Positions 1-11,788 of a DNA stretch of 64,000 nt are shown here, in pieces (within the stretch, counting starts at the first letter, position 1; each line of letters opens with the position of its first letter). This DNA is from Paramecium tetraurelia. Lineage: Eukaryota; Ciliophora; Oligohymenophorea; Peniculida; Parameciidae. The translations under genes were made by a program, and so were the position numbers. The DNA is taken from assembly GCF_000165425.1 (NCBI RefSeq), contig NW_001799006.1, positions 4,690 to 68,689 of the forward strand, given 5' to 3'. The notes under the pieces are model-generated. The model had not been told where the DNA came from, ran no database searches, and saw nothing but the letters and a program-made list of their open reading frames with translations.

Positions 1-121
1 CCTTTGAGACAATCCGTTCTAATCAATAAAATACTAAAATTAAGAACTTACAGAAGAATAATTAACAGACTTCAACATAATATCAAATCAAATTAGTAAA
101 GAAATTAATAATATAAAGTTC

Positions 122-3100
122 ATGGATTGGCCAGATCAAATCAAAACTCATCATATTTTACTACTATCTGAAATTAAGCTGCAATTAGAACTCCTTAGTT
201 TGGTACAGCAAGACAGAAATATTATCTATATAGAAATTTCAAAACTATTGGATGGATATCTTAAAGAAATAAATTCAGAAGATAAACCAAATGAGCACTA
301 GCCCTTAACTAAGGGTATAAAGCAATCGTCTACCAATGATGAAATTTTGATATTGAAATTAAAAGATTTTTTTGATTGTGAAGGGCCTTTGAATATTTTA
401 GAGAAGTTGATTACCAAATCAAAAAAGATTAAAAGCATATTTAGGTAAAACCATTTAAATGCAGCTTCTCAAAATTTATAAACCAACTTCGATTTATTGA
501 ATAAATTAAAGGATGCCTAAACATTAAGTCTCAAACAAGCTATTACTGATTTACTATAACAAACCTTAGTATTTTGTTAAATGATTAATACACATGAGTA
601 AATTATTTTTGATTAAGGGTTTATTGAAAAGAGCTAAAATTAACCTAATTTAGATTAAATTTCTGCATTATTACATATATTAAACTTTGATACTCTGAAT
701 TTTTAAAATTAAAGGATGGAACATGGAGTAGAAAAAGTTGATATAATATAGAATATGATTGCAGAATTGGAAAAAGATATGAAAATAATTTAAGAAGAAA
801 ATATTTTTGATACACTTTCAGATTAATCCTATAAAGTTCGAGAATTAGTTGTATTCAATTTAATTAAAATACAAACAATCATTTAAGAACAACCAATATA
901 AGAGTTTTGTGAAAATTTATTAAAATAAATCTGGATAATTGAAAAGCATTCAAGTGTTAGAAGCCTTCTAAAAAATGAAGAAATGATAAAAATGCAGAAG
1001 AAACTATTTTCTCAAGATTTATAAAATTTCTCACTTAAAATAAAAAAAGAGATGCAAACAAAATTTAAATAGATTGAGCAACTTGAAACTTAAGTTCTTC
1101 TAAGCGGCAACTAGGATGAAATTAAGAAATCACTATAACAGTAGTATGATGAATTTGAGATATATTTGGATAACATAACAGATATGTCATAAAGATTAGA
1201 TATTAGTTTAGTATTTTTAAGGGAAATTAGTAAGGATTTGAAAAATATTAAATCATCCATAGATTCAATACTAATAAGTGTAAAAGGAGTTGAGGATGAT
1301 ATAAGAAGATTAAGAGGTAAAAATTTTATGGAATTGCTAACCATTCGAAAGTAGAAAGTTTTATACTAAAAGCTAGAAAATGAGTAAGATTAAATTCATA
1401 TTGAAATTAAAACTTAAGAATATGACCCAATTTCTGGAAATAAAAAAAAAAACAAGGGTGGAGAATTTGAAAGCTTTTTGATGAAATCGTAATGTGATAA
1501 TTATGATGGGGAAGTTAATGAATTTTTGTGGAGTGGTTATGAAAAACTAAAAGATGTAATGCTAATAAAAGGAAAAGCAGGATCAGGAAAAAGTAGAGCT
1601 TCACGGAACATTGAAGAATTTATTTGGATTTGCGATTCAATTTCACCAAATTGGATTCCAATTTATGCGTCACTTCCTTAATTAAAAGATCCTAATCACA
1701 ATTTAATTGAACAGGCTCTTGAGTCTGAAAATTACAACTTTGACGGTATTTAAATCAGAGAATTTAAAGATGCAGTCATAAATGGAAAATTAAAGATTGT
1801 TATTATACTTGAAAGCTATGATGAGATGAAATATGATTATATTGGAACAAATCTATATAATAGAAATCGAGTAGCATATGATCTAAACCTTTAAGCCTAA
1901 GACTTAAAAGTAAAGTTTATAATTACTACAAGAGAAGAAATACTAAACACTATAGGATATTAAACATGGTTTTATGGTTCGAGTTTATAAAATCTTAAAG
2001 AAGTAGAAATACTACCTTTTCGCTAGGAACAGAGTTCATAGTATCTTAACATATATGCTGAAATCAGTATTAAAAGAACAATTAAAAGGTTTTATGAGTT
2101 TCTCAAACAATTAAAGGGTTAAAACTTTTAATTAGAGGAGTTTAAGTTAATTTGGAGTCAAATAGAAAATACAATTAATTCTATTATATTATAAAGAAGA
2201 AAAACTGATATGCTGTTTTTAAACTCAGATATTGAAAGGATAATAAAAGCAATATAAAATGTTCAGTTTTTTAGTTTTATCTAATCGAATTAAATGTTAT
2301 CTCTAAAAAAAGAACTTCTTTAATTATGGGGAGAATAAAAATTTTAATCAGTAGTTAAAAATGTAAATATCACACATCTATTAAGTACACCATTTATGAT
2401 GGAAATAATTGTATATGTGTTGCCTAAAATGTCTTCACTTTTCTCTAAAGCCAACAGAATTAGAGAATTACTGAAGAAAAACTATATGATTTTGAAAAAG
2501 GAAGCTAACAATTCACAGGTACAGCTGGAAATTTATTAACAATACAGTAACAATAGTATTAACTTTGAGGCAGAAAATTATAGAAAAAGTAAAACGATGA
2601 AAGAAATTGAAATAACTTAATAGTTTACTTAAATTTTAGAAGATTTAGATAATTCAAACTTTTTTGAATCATTTTCAATAGCCGATTCTTTAGAATGTGT
2701 AAACAATACTACAATTTTTTCTAATAAAACATTCAACGTCAGATTTGATGCCAATTATGTTGTTTCAGCTTTCAAGCTCTAATAGTATACTGCATTTGAT
2801 TTTTATGAAATATTTGTGAATTTCTATCACAATTAACAACTTTAAAAGCTGAAAGATTTGGGTATAAGTATTAAAGAAGAAAGTATGCTTTAAGATTTAA
2901 ATGATTTTTCAACATTTTTGGCAATCGATATGTCCTTGAGGTAGCTTACTTAGGTAAATTATAAATAAAAACGGAAATTATATATTTCTTCAGTTAAGGA
3001 AGAGAGGAAGGTTGAAGTTTCTTGGGATGATTCATATTTTGATGAAAATTAAGACGATTTTGAGTATAAATCACTCTTGCGAAAGTGTATGTTGATAAAT

Positions 3101-6100
3101 TCCAAACGCAGTTTATATGCATTTAATCATAAATCTATCTAAGAATTTTTCGTAGCCAACTATATCATAAATTTAATAGAGATAATCTTTTCCCAAGGAA
3201 ATGGAGAAGTGAATTAAAATTTCTTAAATCAATGCAGTTTTAACAAAAATGAATTTAATTTATCATTAGAGCATTATTCTGGGACATTAGAATTGTTAAA
3301 ACCAAAGATAATATAGATTGAAGATATAAAGAATAAATTAATTTAGATAACACAACTATCAAGGAAAAATTCTTAAAATAATCTTAAAAGATCAGCTTCA
3401 AATTCAATCTATATCCTCGGTTCTTTAAGAGAGCATTTTGAAAAAATTGATCTAAGTGATTTATGTATAGAATATACTAAATTAGATGGAATGAGTTTTT
3501 ATTAATGCAATTTTAACAACTCTTAATTTCATAATGTATCTATAGATTCTTGTAATTTTAATTGCTCAACAATAGAAAATGCTACTTGGACAAATTTGAT
3601 TTGCAAAGAAAAACCATCAATAAAAGCTCACACTAGTTCGATTAAATATGTGACTTTTAGTGATAATGGAAAGTTTTTAATTTCAGGGAGTGAAACCGGA
3701 GTTATTATAAAATAGGAGTTGTTAGCTGATTCAGAACCTAAAAAAACGATACTACCAAATAATGATAATGATAAATTAAGAACATTATCTACTGGAAAAA
3801 ATTTGCTTGCTTGCCTTTCTAATAAGTCTTTATATATATATAGTTTAAGTGATTTGAAAGAATTACAATCTTTTCCAGCAACAAGTATTTATTTTAAAGA
3901 TGTTGACATCATTAGATTTTCACCAAATGATAAATATTTAGCTGTAACATTAAGAAAAGGTATAACACTCTCTGTTTTTAGTAGAAAATCTACTTCAATA
4001 ATAAGCATAGCAATTCAAATTTGTATCACAACAGAATTAAGATTACATTAATAGAATAGCAATTTCTCCAAACTAATAGCTTTTAGCCACAGGTGGTTAT
4101 AAAGTTAAAATTTGGAATTCTACTAACATTTCAGATGTTTAATAAATCTTAGAACTTCCAGGAGAAAAAATTAAAATAAATTCAATTGCATTTTCAATGG
4201 ATAATTAGGTATTAGCTGCAGCAATAGGCAAGAAGTTAGAATTTTGGAATATTTAGAATCTTAATCAAGTTTTTTTAAAATATAGGTTTGACTCACTAAA
4301 TGAAATAGTTTAAATATGCTTATTCAAAAAATGGATAGCTATTTGCTTCTAAATCAGAAAAGGTATTAAAAATATATGAGGTTCAAAAGTTGCCTGATCA
4401 ATAAGACTTTTTTAGAATAAATTCTGAACTTCCAGTGGATTTAATTGAAATTTCTTCAGATTGTTAAATTTTGGCTATGAGCCATATATAAATTTCCAAA
4501 AATGATAGTCCTAAGATTACAATATGGGACATTAAAAACCTGCATAATGTGAAGATGATCTCAGTTCTTAAAGAACAATCTGAAAATATTTCAGCCTTAA
4601 AAATCAGAAATGATAATTTAGTTTTAGGTTCCGGTAGCTTAGATCATTCAATTTGTCTTTGGGATTTACTAAAACTAGAATTAATTGTGAAGTTAACATC
4701 TCATAAAGTTAAAATTTTAGATCTTGCATTTTCATCGGATATTTAGCAAATGGCATCCTGCAGTGTAGATGAAACAATTATTTTTTGGGATACCACAAAT
4801 ATTGGTAAACCATAAATTAAAATGACTTAATAATAACAACTTGGAGTTAAAAAGGTTCTTTATTGTCCAAATAGGTCACTTTTAGTGTCAATATAGGGGG
4901 AAACTTATAATGAAATCAAATTATGGAATTCTGCAGAATTTAAGCTTATTTCAACAAACACGAATTAAGCATAGCTTATAGACATAAATTTTAGTGAGGA
5001 TGGAGAGAATATGTTATCTTTGAATTAGAATACAATTCTTACAATTTGGAAAATAGATGACTAAGGTTTTGAAATTTAAAAATAAATCAAGATTGATGGA
5101 GAAAAATACGTATCTCAAGCATATTTTTTAAATAGTTAAAGTATTATTGCTCGTTTCGGATCGTCCGTATATCATTTATATATAAAAGATTAAGAAATTT
5201 AAAAAAAACATAAATATGGCTTTTCAAATACTCCTAATAGTATTTAAGTTTCATAAAATAAAAAAATCATTGTAATGAAAGATGATGGTGATCCTAATAA
5301 AATTGAGATAATTGTTATTGAAAATCATAACAGATACAATAATGTAGATTTCTAGGATAAAATTAAAGATTTCGAATTTTCTAATGATGCTTCACTTTTA
5401 GCGGTTGCAACAGATAAGGGAGCATTTATTAAAGATATTATAAAAAATTAAATATTGTAGAATTTTTAATAAAATCAGTGTTGTCAGTTGATTTGTTTTA
5501 TTGGGAAAGAATAATTAGCAATCATGTTAGAGTAATAATTAGTTTTATATGATATATAAGATATTAATTCATCAAAAACAATATCTATAATTTAATTATA
5601 TGATAAACCTTAGAAAATGATTTTCTTAGAGCAAAGATAGGAGATTTGTATTTATAGTAAGAGCAGCTTTGTACTGATAAGCTTATTAGAATTATAATAA
5701 ATTAAATTAATATCATTTGAAGAGGATGCATAATCAAGTGATGTAATTTTCGATTCGGAATAATTATTTATGGGTATTGGAATAAAATAACACATTTAAT
5801 TTATCTCACTTTCAAATGCTATTAAAATCGAAAAAATAATCAAATTATATGATACCAATGATGATAATCCTCACACTTATACAAACTTTTCTCAAGACTG
5901 TAATATTTTCTCAATATTAACCCCTAAGTTATTGTATTTATAATTGGATATTAGTTCTAATTAGATTTTAAAAAAAGTTAGTTTTAAATCTTATCGCAAT
6001 CCCTGCGCATTAAATAATTAAGAAACTTTGATAATTGTCAATGACATTGGAATATAAAAGAAGAATTTATTCCTAATTGACCTAGAAACCTAAAAAACAG

Positions 6101-8094
6101 TGACTTGTTTTGAAGAAGTAGATTAAAGAAAATTCAGATGTCTAACAATTGTTTTTTCTTAAGATGGATAAAATTTTGTTACCAGTTATTCAAACTTAAT
6201 CATTAAATTTTGGGATACTAAATCTTGCAAATTGCTCTCTACTTTTAAAACAGATACTAATTCAATCTAAATCCTTACGATTTCAATAAAAGGAATATTA
6301 GCTTAAACAAGTGATGATATCATAAAGTTATGGGATTTAAATGCCTTAAAACAATAATAATAAGAAATGGATGGTCATACTTCTTCAGTAAATGAGATCT
6401 GTATTTCTTCAGATGGCTTATAAATGGTGACAGGATCTGAAGAAGAAATAATAAGATGGGATTTTATTGAACTAAAACAACTTGATATATTAATTAAGGG
6501 TAAAAGTCTTCCATCTAAATTTTGTTTCTCGCCCAATAGTCAATATTTTATTGCTCTAGGAGAATAATCAATTCATATCTGGAAATTTATTACAAAATAT
6601 ATTATTGAATTTCACAAAATATATTGGTGTGACTCTATAAAAGAACAAAAATTGGGTGTTGGTTAAAACCATGTCATCTACAAGAATGGTGAATCCAAAA
6701 TATTCATAATGAACTTAGAATAAATAAGTAAATAGATTTAAATATAATTTTAATCTGATTTAAAGAATCAAACAAGATCAATTATTCTTTCAAAAAATTT
6801 GCTGATAAAAACCAATCCATTGGAGATAATTCATATAAACAATAAATTAGAGTTAAAAAATGAATAAATGGTTGGAATATCAGCCAGTTAAATAACAAAA
6901 ATTGCATATTGTGCTAATTCATCGAGATTTGCTTTTGAAAATGAAGATCAATCAATTATTATATGGTCAATTGAAAAAAAATAACAACTGGGGATATTAA
7001 ATTCTAATGAAAATAAAAAAACTTAGCTTGTAACTATGATATTTTCTGGAAATAGTAAGATACTGTTCTCATATCATGATGATAAAAAAATAAGATTATG
7101 GAATATAACTGATAAATTTGAGTTGATTGAGATATAAGATCTGAAGAACGATAAGTACTTGGTATATTCTCTAAATTTGCATTTGCATTCTAGTAAAGAT
7201 GAGGAATATATATTAATATGGGGTGAAACTATTAATTGGTCGGATTTTGAGGTAGGTGCAATATTTTTTTAGATTGGCACTATTGTAAAATAATTAGGTT
7301 AAGCTTCTGTTGATTGCAAAAAAAAATTTTCAGCGGCATTTAATGTATCAAATAATGTAATTGCTCTTTAAACTGAATCAATACTTCAACTATATGATAT
7401 ATCTTAGGAAGAAATCATAGTCATCGCAACTTTCGAGGATAATCCACTTAATGATTTATTGTGTAAATCTAATCTAATATTTTCATCTGATGGGAAAATT
7501 CTTTTATCATTAGGCACTGATTTCACAGTAAGATTGTGGGATATTTCTGATTAAAGCTCAATAAAAGTCAAGGTTAATATGAAAAAACCAATATAAGCTG
7601 TGGCTATCCAGTTTATAAATTCAGAAACAATCAGGATTCTTAGTGAATCGGGTATTATAATTGATTAAAATATTTCAGAATATTTAGAAATAGGTGTTAT
7701 CAAAGATAAAGATTAGTTTGATTTTAGAGCTGCAAAATAATAATTAGGTATATCCAAATATAGTGGAAAACTTAATAATAGAACTTTGGAGATTCTTGAT
7801 TCTCAAACAAGCTAATTATAATATACTTTGAATAAATTTAGCTCCAAAATAAATGCAATTTAATTTACTCCATCCTAAGAATAATTCATTCTAGGAATGG
7901 AGGATGGATCAATATTGTTCTATAAGATCAATTAGTAGACAATATAATTTTATGGCATACCTGCTTGCTATCATATATTTGCCAAAAATCCTCTTTTATC
8001 AGCTTAAAATTGCAATATTAGACAATCCACTTTTAAGACAATTGAAAATGAAAATTTTGAAAAAGTATTATGCGAGAAAGGAGCCAAAAAATGA
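122..8094 (+). CDS. NACHT-NTPase / WD40-repeat STAND protein, very large
   Basis: A predicted signal-transducing ATPase of about 2,640 residues, not tied to a known pathway. The order is an N-terminal helical region (about 1-470), a NACHT module, a short run resembling pentapeptide repeats (nt 3490-3600), then a long tail of WD40 repeats to the C-terminus. The NACHT module shows a Walker A GKAGSGKS (nt 1567-1590), a Walker B-like IVIILESYDE, a sensor-like FIITTREE and a C-terminal NHKSIQEFFVANYI motif. TAA/TAG are read as Gln. A 22-nt intron (3960-3981) is needed to keep the WD40 frame. A second break lies at the T7 run 4270-4276. It is explained either by one surplus T or by a 40-nt intron at 4269-4308. 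The start at 122 is the first in-frame ATG, but the frame is open from base 8 and reads like coding sequence, so the true start may lie in an upstream exon. NACHT plus WD40 matches STAND proteins that oligomerise on ligand sensing; the ligand is unknown. Confidence 0.85.
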
Positions 8095-8538
8095 ATGAGT
8101 CATAAATTTATAACGTATTCATTATAGTATTTGAACAATGATTGTTGTTATTAATAATAACTTCTACTTTCGATTTTCTAATCTTCTTAATAATCATTCA
8201 TCTTTTCAGACGAAAATAGTTTTAGGCTTTATAATGATATTAATTTCTATAAAAATAAAACTGTTAGTTTAAAAATCATTATGAGAAAAATCTTAGAACC
8301 TAATATTTGTTTTTCAATTATTATTTAAACTAATTTAATTATGAAAGTTCCTTTATATTAAATTCAAATGATAAATTTATTAGAACTATATATAAAATCT
8401 TAAATTAGGCAAATTATTCCAAAAATAACCTAATTACAAAATTATATTGAAAAAATTTTAAATTAAAACTAGGCATTAATTATTTTACATCAACAAGATT
8501 TAAATCAAGAAACTATCATTAAATTTTAATTAAAATGA
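8095..8538 (+). CDS. Possible small ORF directly abutting the NACHT/WD40 stop codon
   Basis: An open frame of 147 residues whose ATG follows the TGA of the preceding gene with no spacer (TGA-ATG), in the same frame. It contains many Gln codons and ordinary residue composition, especially after residue 60, where a Leu/Ile/Gln-rich helical stretch occurs. No family is recognised. It could be a small gene, a C-terminal part of the upstream protein reached by readthrough, or chance: with one stop codon in A+T-rich DNA, open frames this long are not rare. The next 240 bases (8539-8781) hold another partly open stretch starting with ATG at 8535, and nothing else convincing. Confidence 0.25.
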
Positions 8539-8781
8539 GCAATTTAAATAATATGAATAATAATATTTTATTAACAAATTCTTAAAACCTAATTATCTTA
8601 TCAAATCATTTACTAGAAAAATTGAAAAATGAAGGGGTTTTCAAACATTTCCAAATCTATTTTAGAACAATATTAGCATCCTTTCAATCTCTGTTATTTA
8701 TTCTAAAAGGCATATTTTAATTATAGGTTATTTTAAACTAAAAATTAAAAATAATAATTTATTGTTTTCTTTTGATTACTT

Positions 8782-10989
8782 ATGAAAATAGTTTAAGATA
8801 AATAAATTTGTTAGGAACATGGAAAAAAATTTTTGTTTGTTGAAACATCTCTGACAACTTCGAAACTAAAGAAACTTTGCGAAAAATGTATTCTTTAATA
8901 AAATCGGAGTCTAATTGCATGGGAGAATGTAGAATATAAGTATTATAATTTAACTTCGAAAATTGCAAAGGAATCTCAAACTAAAATAGCAAATAATACA
9001 TTCATTTTTAAATAGCTCAAAGACAGCTTATTAACATTTTATGCTAAATTCTCTTCATAATTAGAATAATTTAGTTCATAATTATAATAGTATGAGAATT
9101 TTATAATACGACAGAAAGTAGATATCTCCCATGATTTTACAATAGAAGCAATTCAAAATATCAGCAAGTAGTTGTCAACCTAAAATTAAAATCTTAAGTA
9201 AATAAAATAATCAATATTGAATTAACTAAAAAACTTTTATTTCCAAGATTTTCAGAATCAAACTCAAAACCTTTTAGATTAAATTAGCTATTGGAAGGCC
9301 GACTCAGAGTAAGTAATCGAGAAATAACTTTTCGAGGAGCTTGAAATTTGCAAAAGTCCAACTAATTATGATTGGAGATGCAAAAAGCATGATAAAGATA
9401 TAATATTTGCTGATTTGAATTTAAAATAAACTGTACCAACTAGGTTAGCTTGCTTTGATTGTTTATCGGAATATTAATCTTTATTTACTGAGTTAAAATA
9501 GTTTTAATTAAGATGGGAAAACCATGCCATATAAATAAAAGAGGAAATTATTTATAAATAGAATATATTGTAGGCAGATTTAAAAAACAAATAAAATCTG
9601 CTGTGTTAATTAGAAGAAGAATTCTAAGTAAAAGTTAATTCGATTAAAAGCGAGTTGGAAAAAATTAGTACTAAAAAATAGATTGATTCACAACTCTACC
9701 TTATGAATAAAGAATGGAGTTCTTTAAGCTTAGAAGAACTATCTTAAATAGCTGATTTATTATCCTAAAATTAGCTAAGTACTTCAGAGGAAGAATAGAA
9801 ATCTAAAATACAAGATTAACAAATAAATGAAAAAATTAATAATACTTACTAATAGTTAAACGACTTAATCAAAAATTGTTTCAATACTATTTTGTAGGAA
9901 AACTTTAATCTCAAAGAGGAAAACCTTTCTAGTATCACAAATGAAGAGAGCAACAACTAAGAATTTGAGGAATATATCATTCAGCAACAAACAAATCATA
10001 ATTAATTAAACATAAATAATTTCTAAAATGATAATTCAGCTTAAGATCAAGTTACAGCAGCTGTTTTTGATAGCAATAGTAAAGTTTTTATAGTTGGTTA
10101 CTCATCTGGGATTATTTAAGTTTTTACATCTAATGATAAGATATTGATAGTTAACGAAAAATTAAAGCAACATAAGGGTGCTATCCATAGTCTTTGTTTT
10201 TTAAAAGATTCTAAATCTTTTTTATCTGGTAGTTAAGATGAAACAATTAAAATATGGTGTCAAAAGAATTAAGGATTTTAGATCGAAAGTGATTTAATAG
10301 AAATAGGTTATGGGAGTGTCTATTGCACTATTATGAATAAAAAATAAAATCTTTTAATAGCTGGATGTGAATTATCTTTAGTATTTTGGGATAAAATAGA
10401 AAATAGATGGAAATAAAAATAGACCTTAGAATTGTAAAATAAATCAGTTAGAAGTTTGAGTTTGAATGCTTCAACACAAATACTTGTTTGCTCATTTTAA
10501 AGTTGTTCTTAAATAGATGTATATTGGTATTAAAATCATATATGGGAGATAAAATAAAGAATTGAAATTAAAGAAATGCCTTCTAGCGTTTGTATAATAA
10601 ATGATTTTATTTTTACTTGTCAAGTCATTAAGAAAAATGCTCTATATGTATTTAAAAAAGAATAAAAGACCTTTACTAAAAAGGAAGAAATTAAGATGGT
10701 TGTTGGGGAAAATTTCAAATAGTATTAGCCTTAGTAATTTGTTGTTTCTAAATAGATTTTACTTAACATAATAGGAAATACAATTAATCTATTAAAAATA
10801 ATAGGGAAGGAAACTTGTATATTAGAATAAACAATTTAATTTTAAAATAACGATATTTTTGCCACATTGTCTGAGAGTGGTGAACATCTAGTTACATGGG
10901 AAAAAAAATCATAAAAGTTTTAATTATGGAAACTAGAGAACAAAATAAAATTCATTAGAGCAGATAATGGTACAGGATAATAGGAATGA
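8782..10989 (+). CDS. Zinc-binding (B-box-like) coiled-coil WD40 protein
   Basis: An intronless gene of 735 residues. The N-terminus has a Cys/His cluster spaced like a B-box (C-x2-H ... C-x2-C, residues about 10-36). A second similar cluster follows near residues 197-225 (CKKH ... CFDC). Between and after them is Gln/Lys/Glu-rich coiled coil. The last third holds WD40 blades, of which the clearest carry HKGAIHSLCFLKDSKSFLSG and ETIKIW. The layout resembles TRIM-like scaffolds, but no RING is visible. Cellular role unknown. It follows the NACHT/WD40 gene on the same strand and shares the WD40 theme. The start is the first ATG after an in-frame TGA at 8773. It ends at TGA 10987-10989. Confidence 0.8.
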
Positions 10990-11788
10990 TATCTTTAATT
11001 AACATTCAATAATATATGGCAATATATATAATCTTAAGACATTAAAATATAAATTAATATAAAAAAACATTAAAATAAGATATATATTTTTTTTAATGGA
11101 AAATAATTGAACTTAATTATTGAAATCTTGGTTATTCTAAAGATCATAATAAATTTAGGATTTTCAGTTTTAAATTATCAAAGTCCATAATATATATAAA
11201 ATAAAGGAGATATTACCGTTTCATAATTATTTTCAAATCTATTAATTACTTGAATTTTGTAAATAATATGTGAAATAAAATTCTTTATAGTTAATTGCTA
11301 AGGGACTGATCTGATGTATAAGCAATATCTATGATCTAAACTTATTTATTCTGAATTTCCTTAATATCTTTTGTATTTTAATTATATTCTTTCAAAAACC
11401 TGAAACAGATTGTTGTAATTGATTGCACTCCATTTATGGTTCAACTTCTATTTTTTTACGAAAAGGATTAATATTTTATGATCACATTTATTCTAAAATT
11501 AAATTAGGCTCATTAAATTATGTTTATCTGATGAGATTAATTTCATACTTAAATAAAAGTATAGAAATCAAGTTGTAATAAGAGAATAACAGGAAATTGA
11601 ATATAAAATACCCCTGAATTTAATGGAAAAGAAATAGAGTATTTTTAAATGTAAATTTGCCCTTTTTGTGTTGCTGGTAAGGTAAAAATTATTTGGCATT
11701 AAAAATCACATATAATAATTATTACGATATATTTATAATATGACTTTATACACTAAAATTCAATCTCTATGTTTTCCTAATTACATAT
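10990..11788 (+). other. Unresolved stretch, probably 5' exons of the histidine kinase
   Basis: No single frame is open throughout, but several plus-strand pieces read like protein: 11041-11250 in frame 1, 11311-11419 in frame 2 (a hydrophobic, membrane-segment-like run), and segments around 11420-11530 and 11530-11690 with charged, Gln-containing composition. They lie directly upstream of the membrane part of the histidine kinase, so the simplest reading is that they are its first exons. Splice sites that join them could not be assigned. Alternatively this is a decayed gene. Confidence 0.4.

Noticed and set aside
1111-1344. Minus-strand open frames opposite the NACHT/WD40 gene and other long genes
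   Set aside because: They are antisense shadows of well-supported coding frames, with poor composition.
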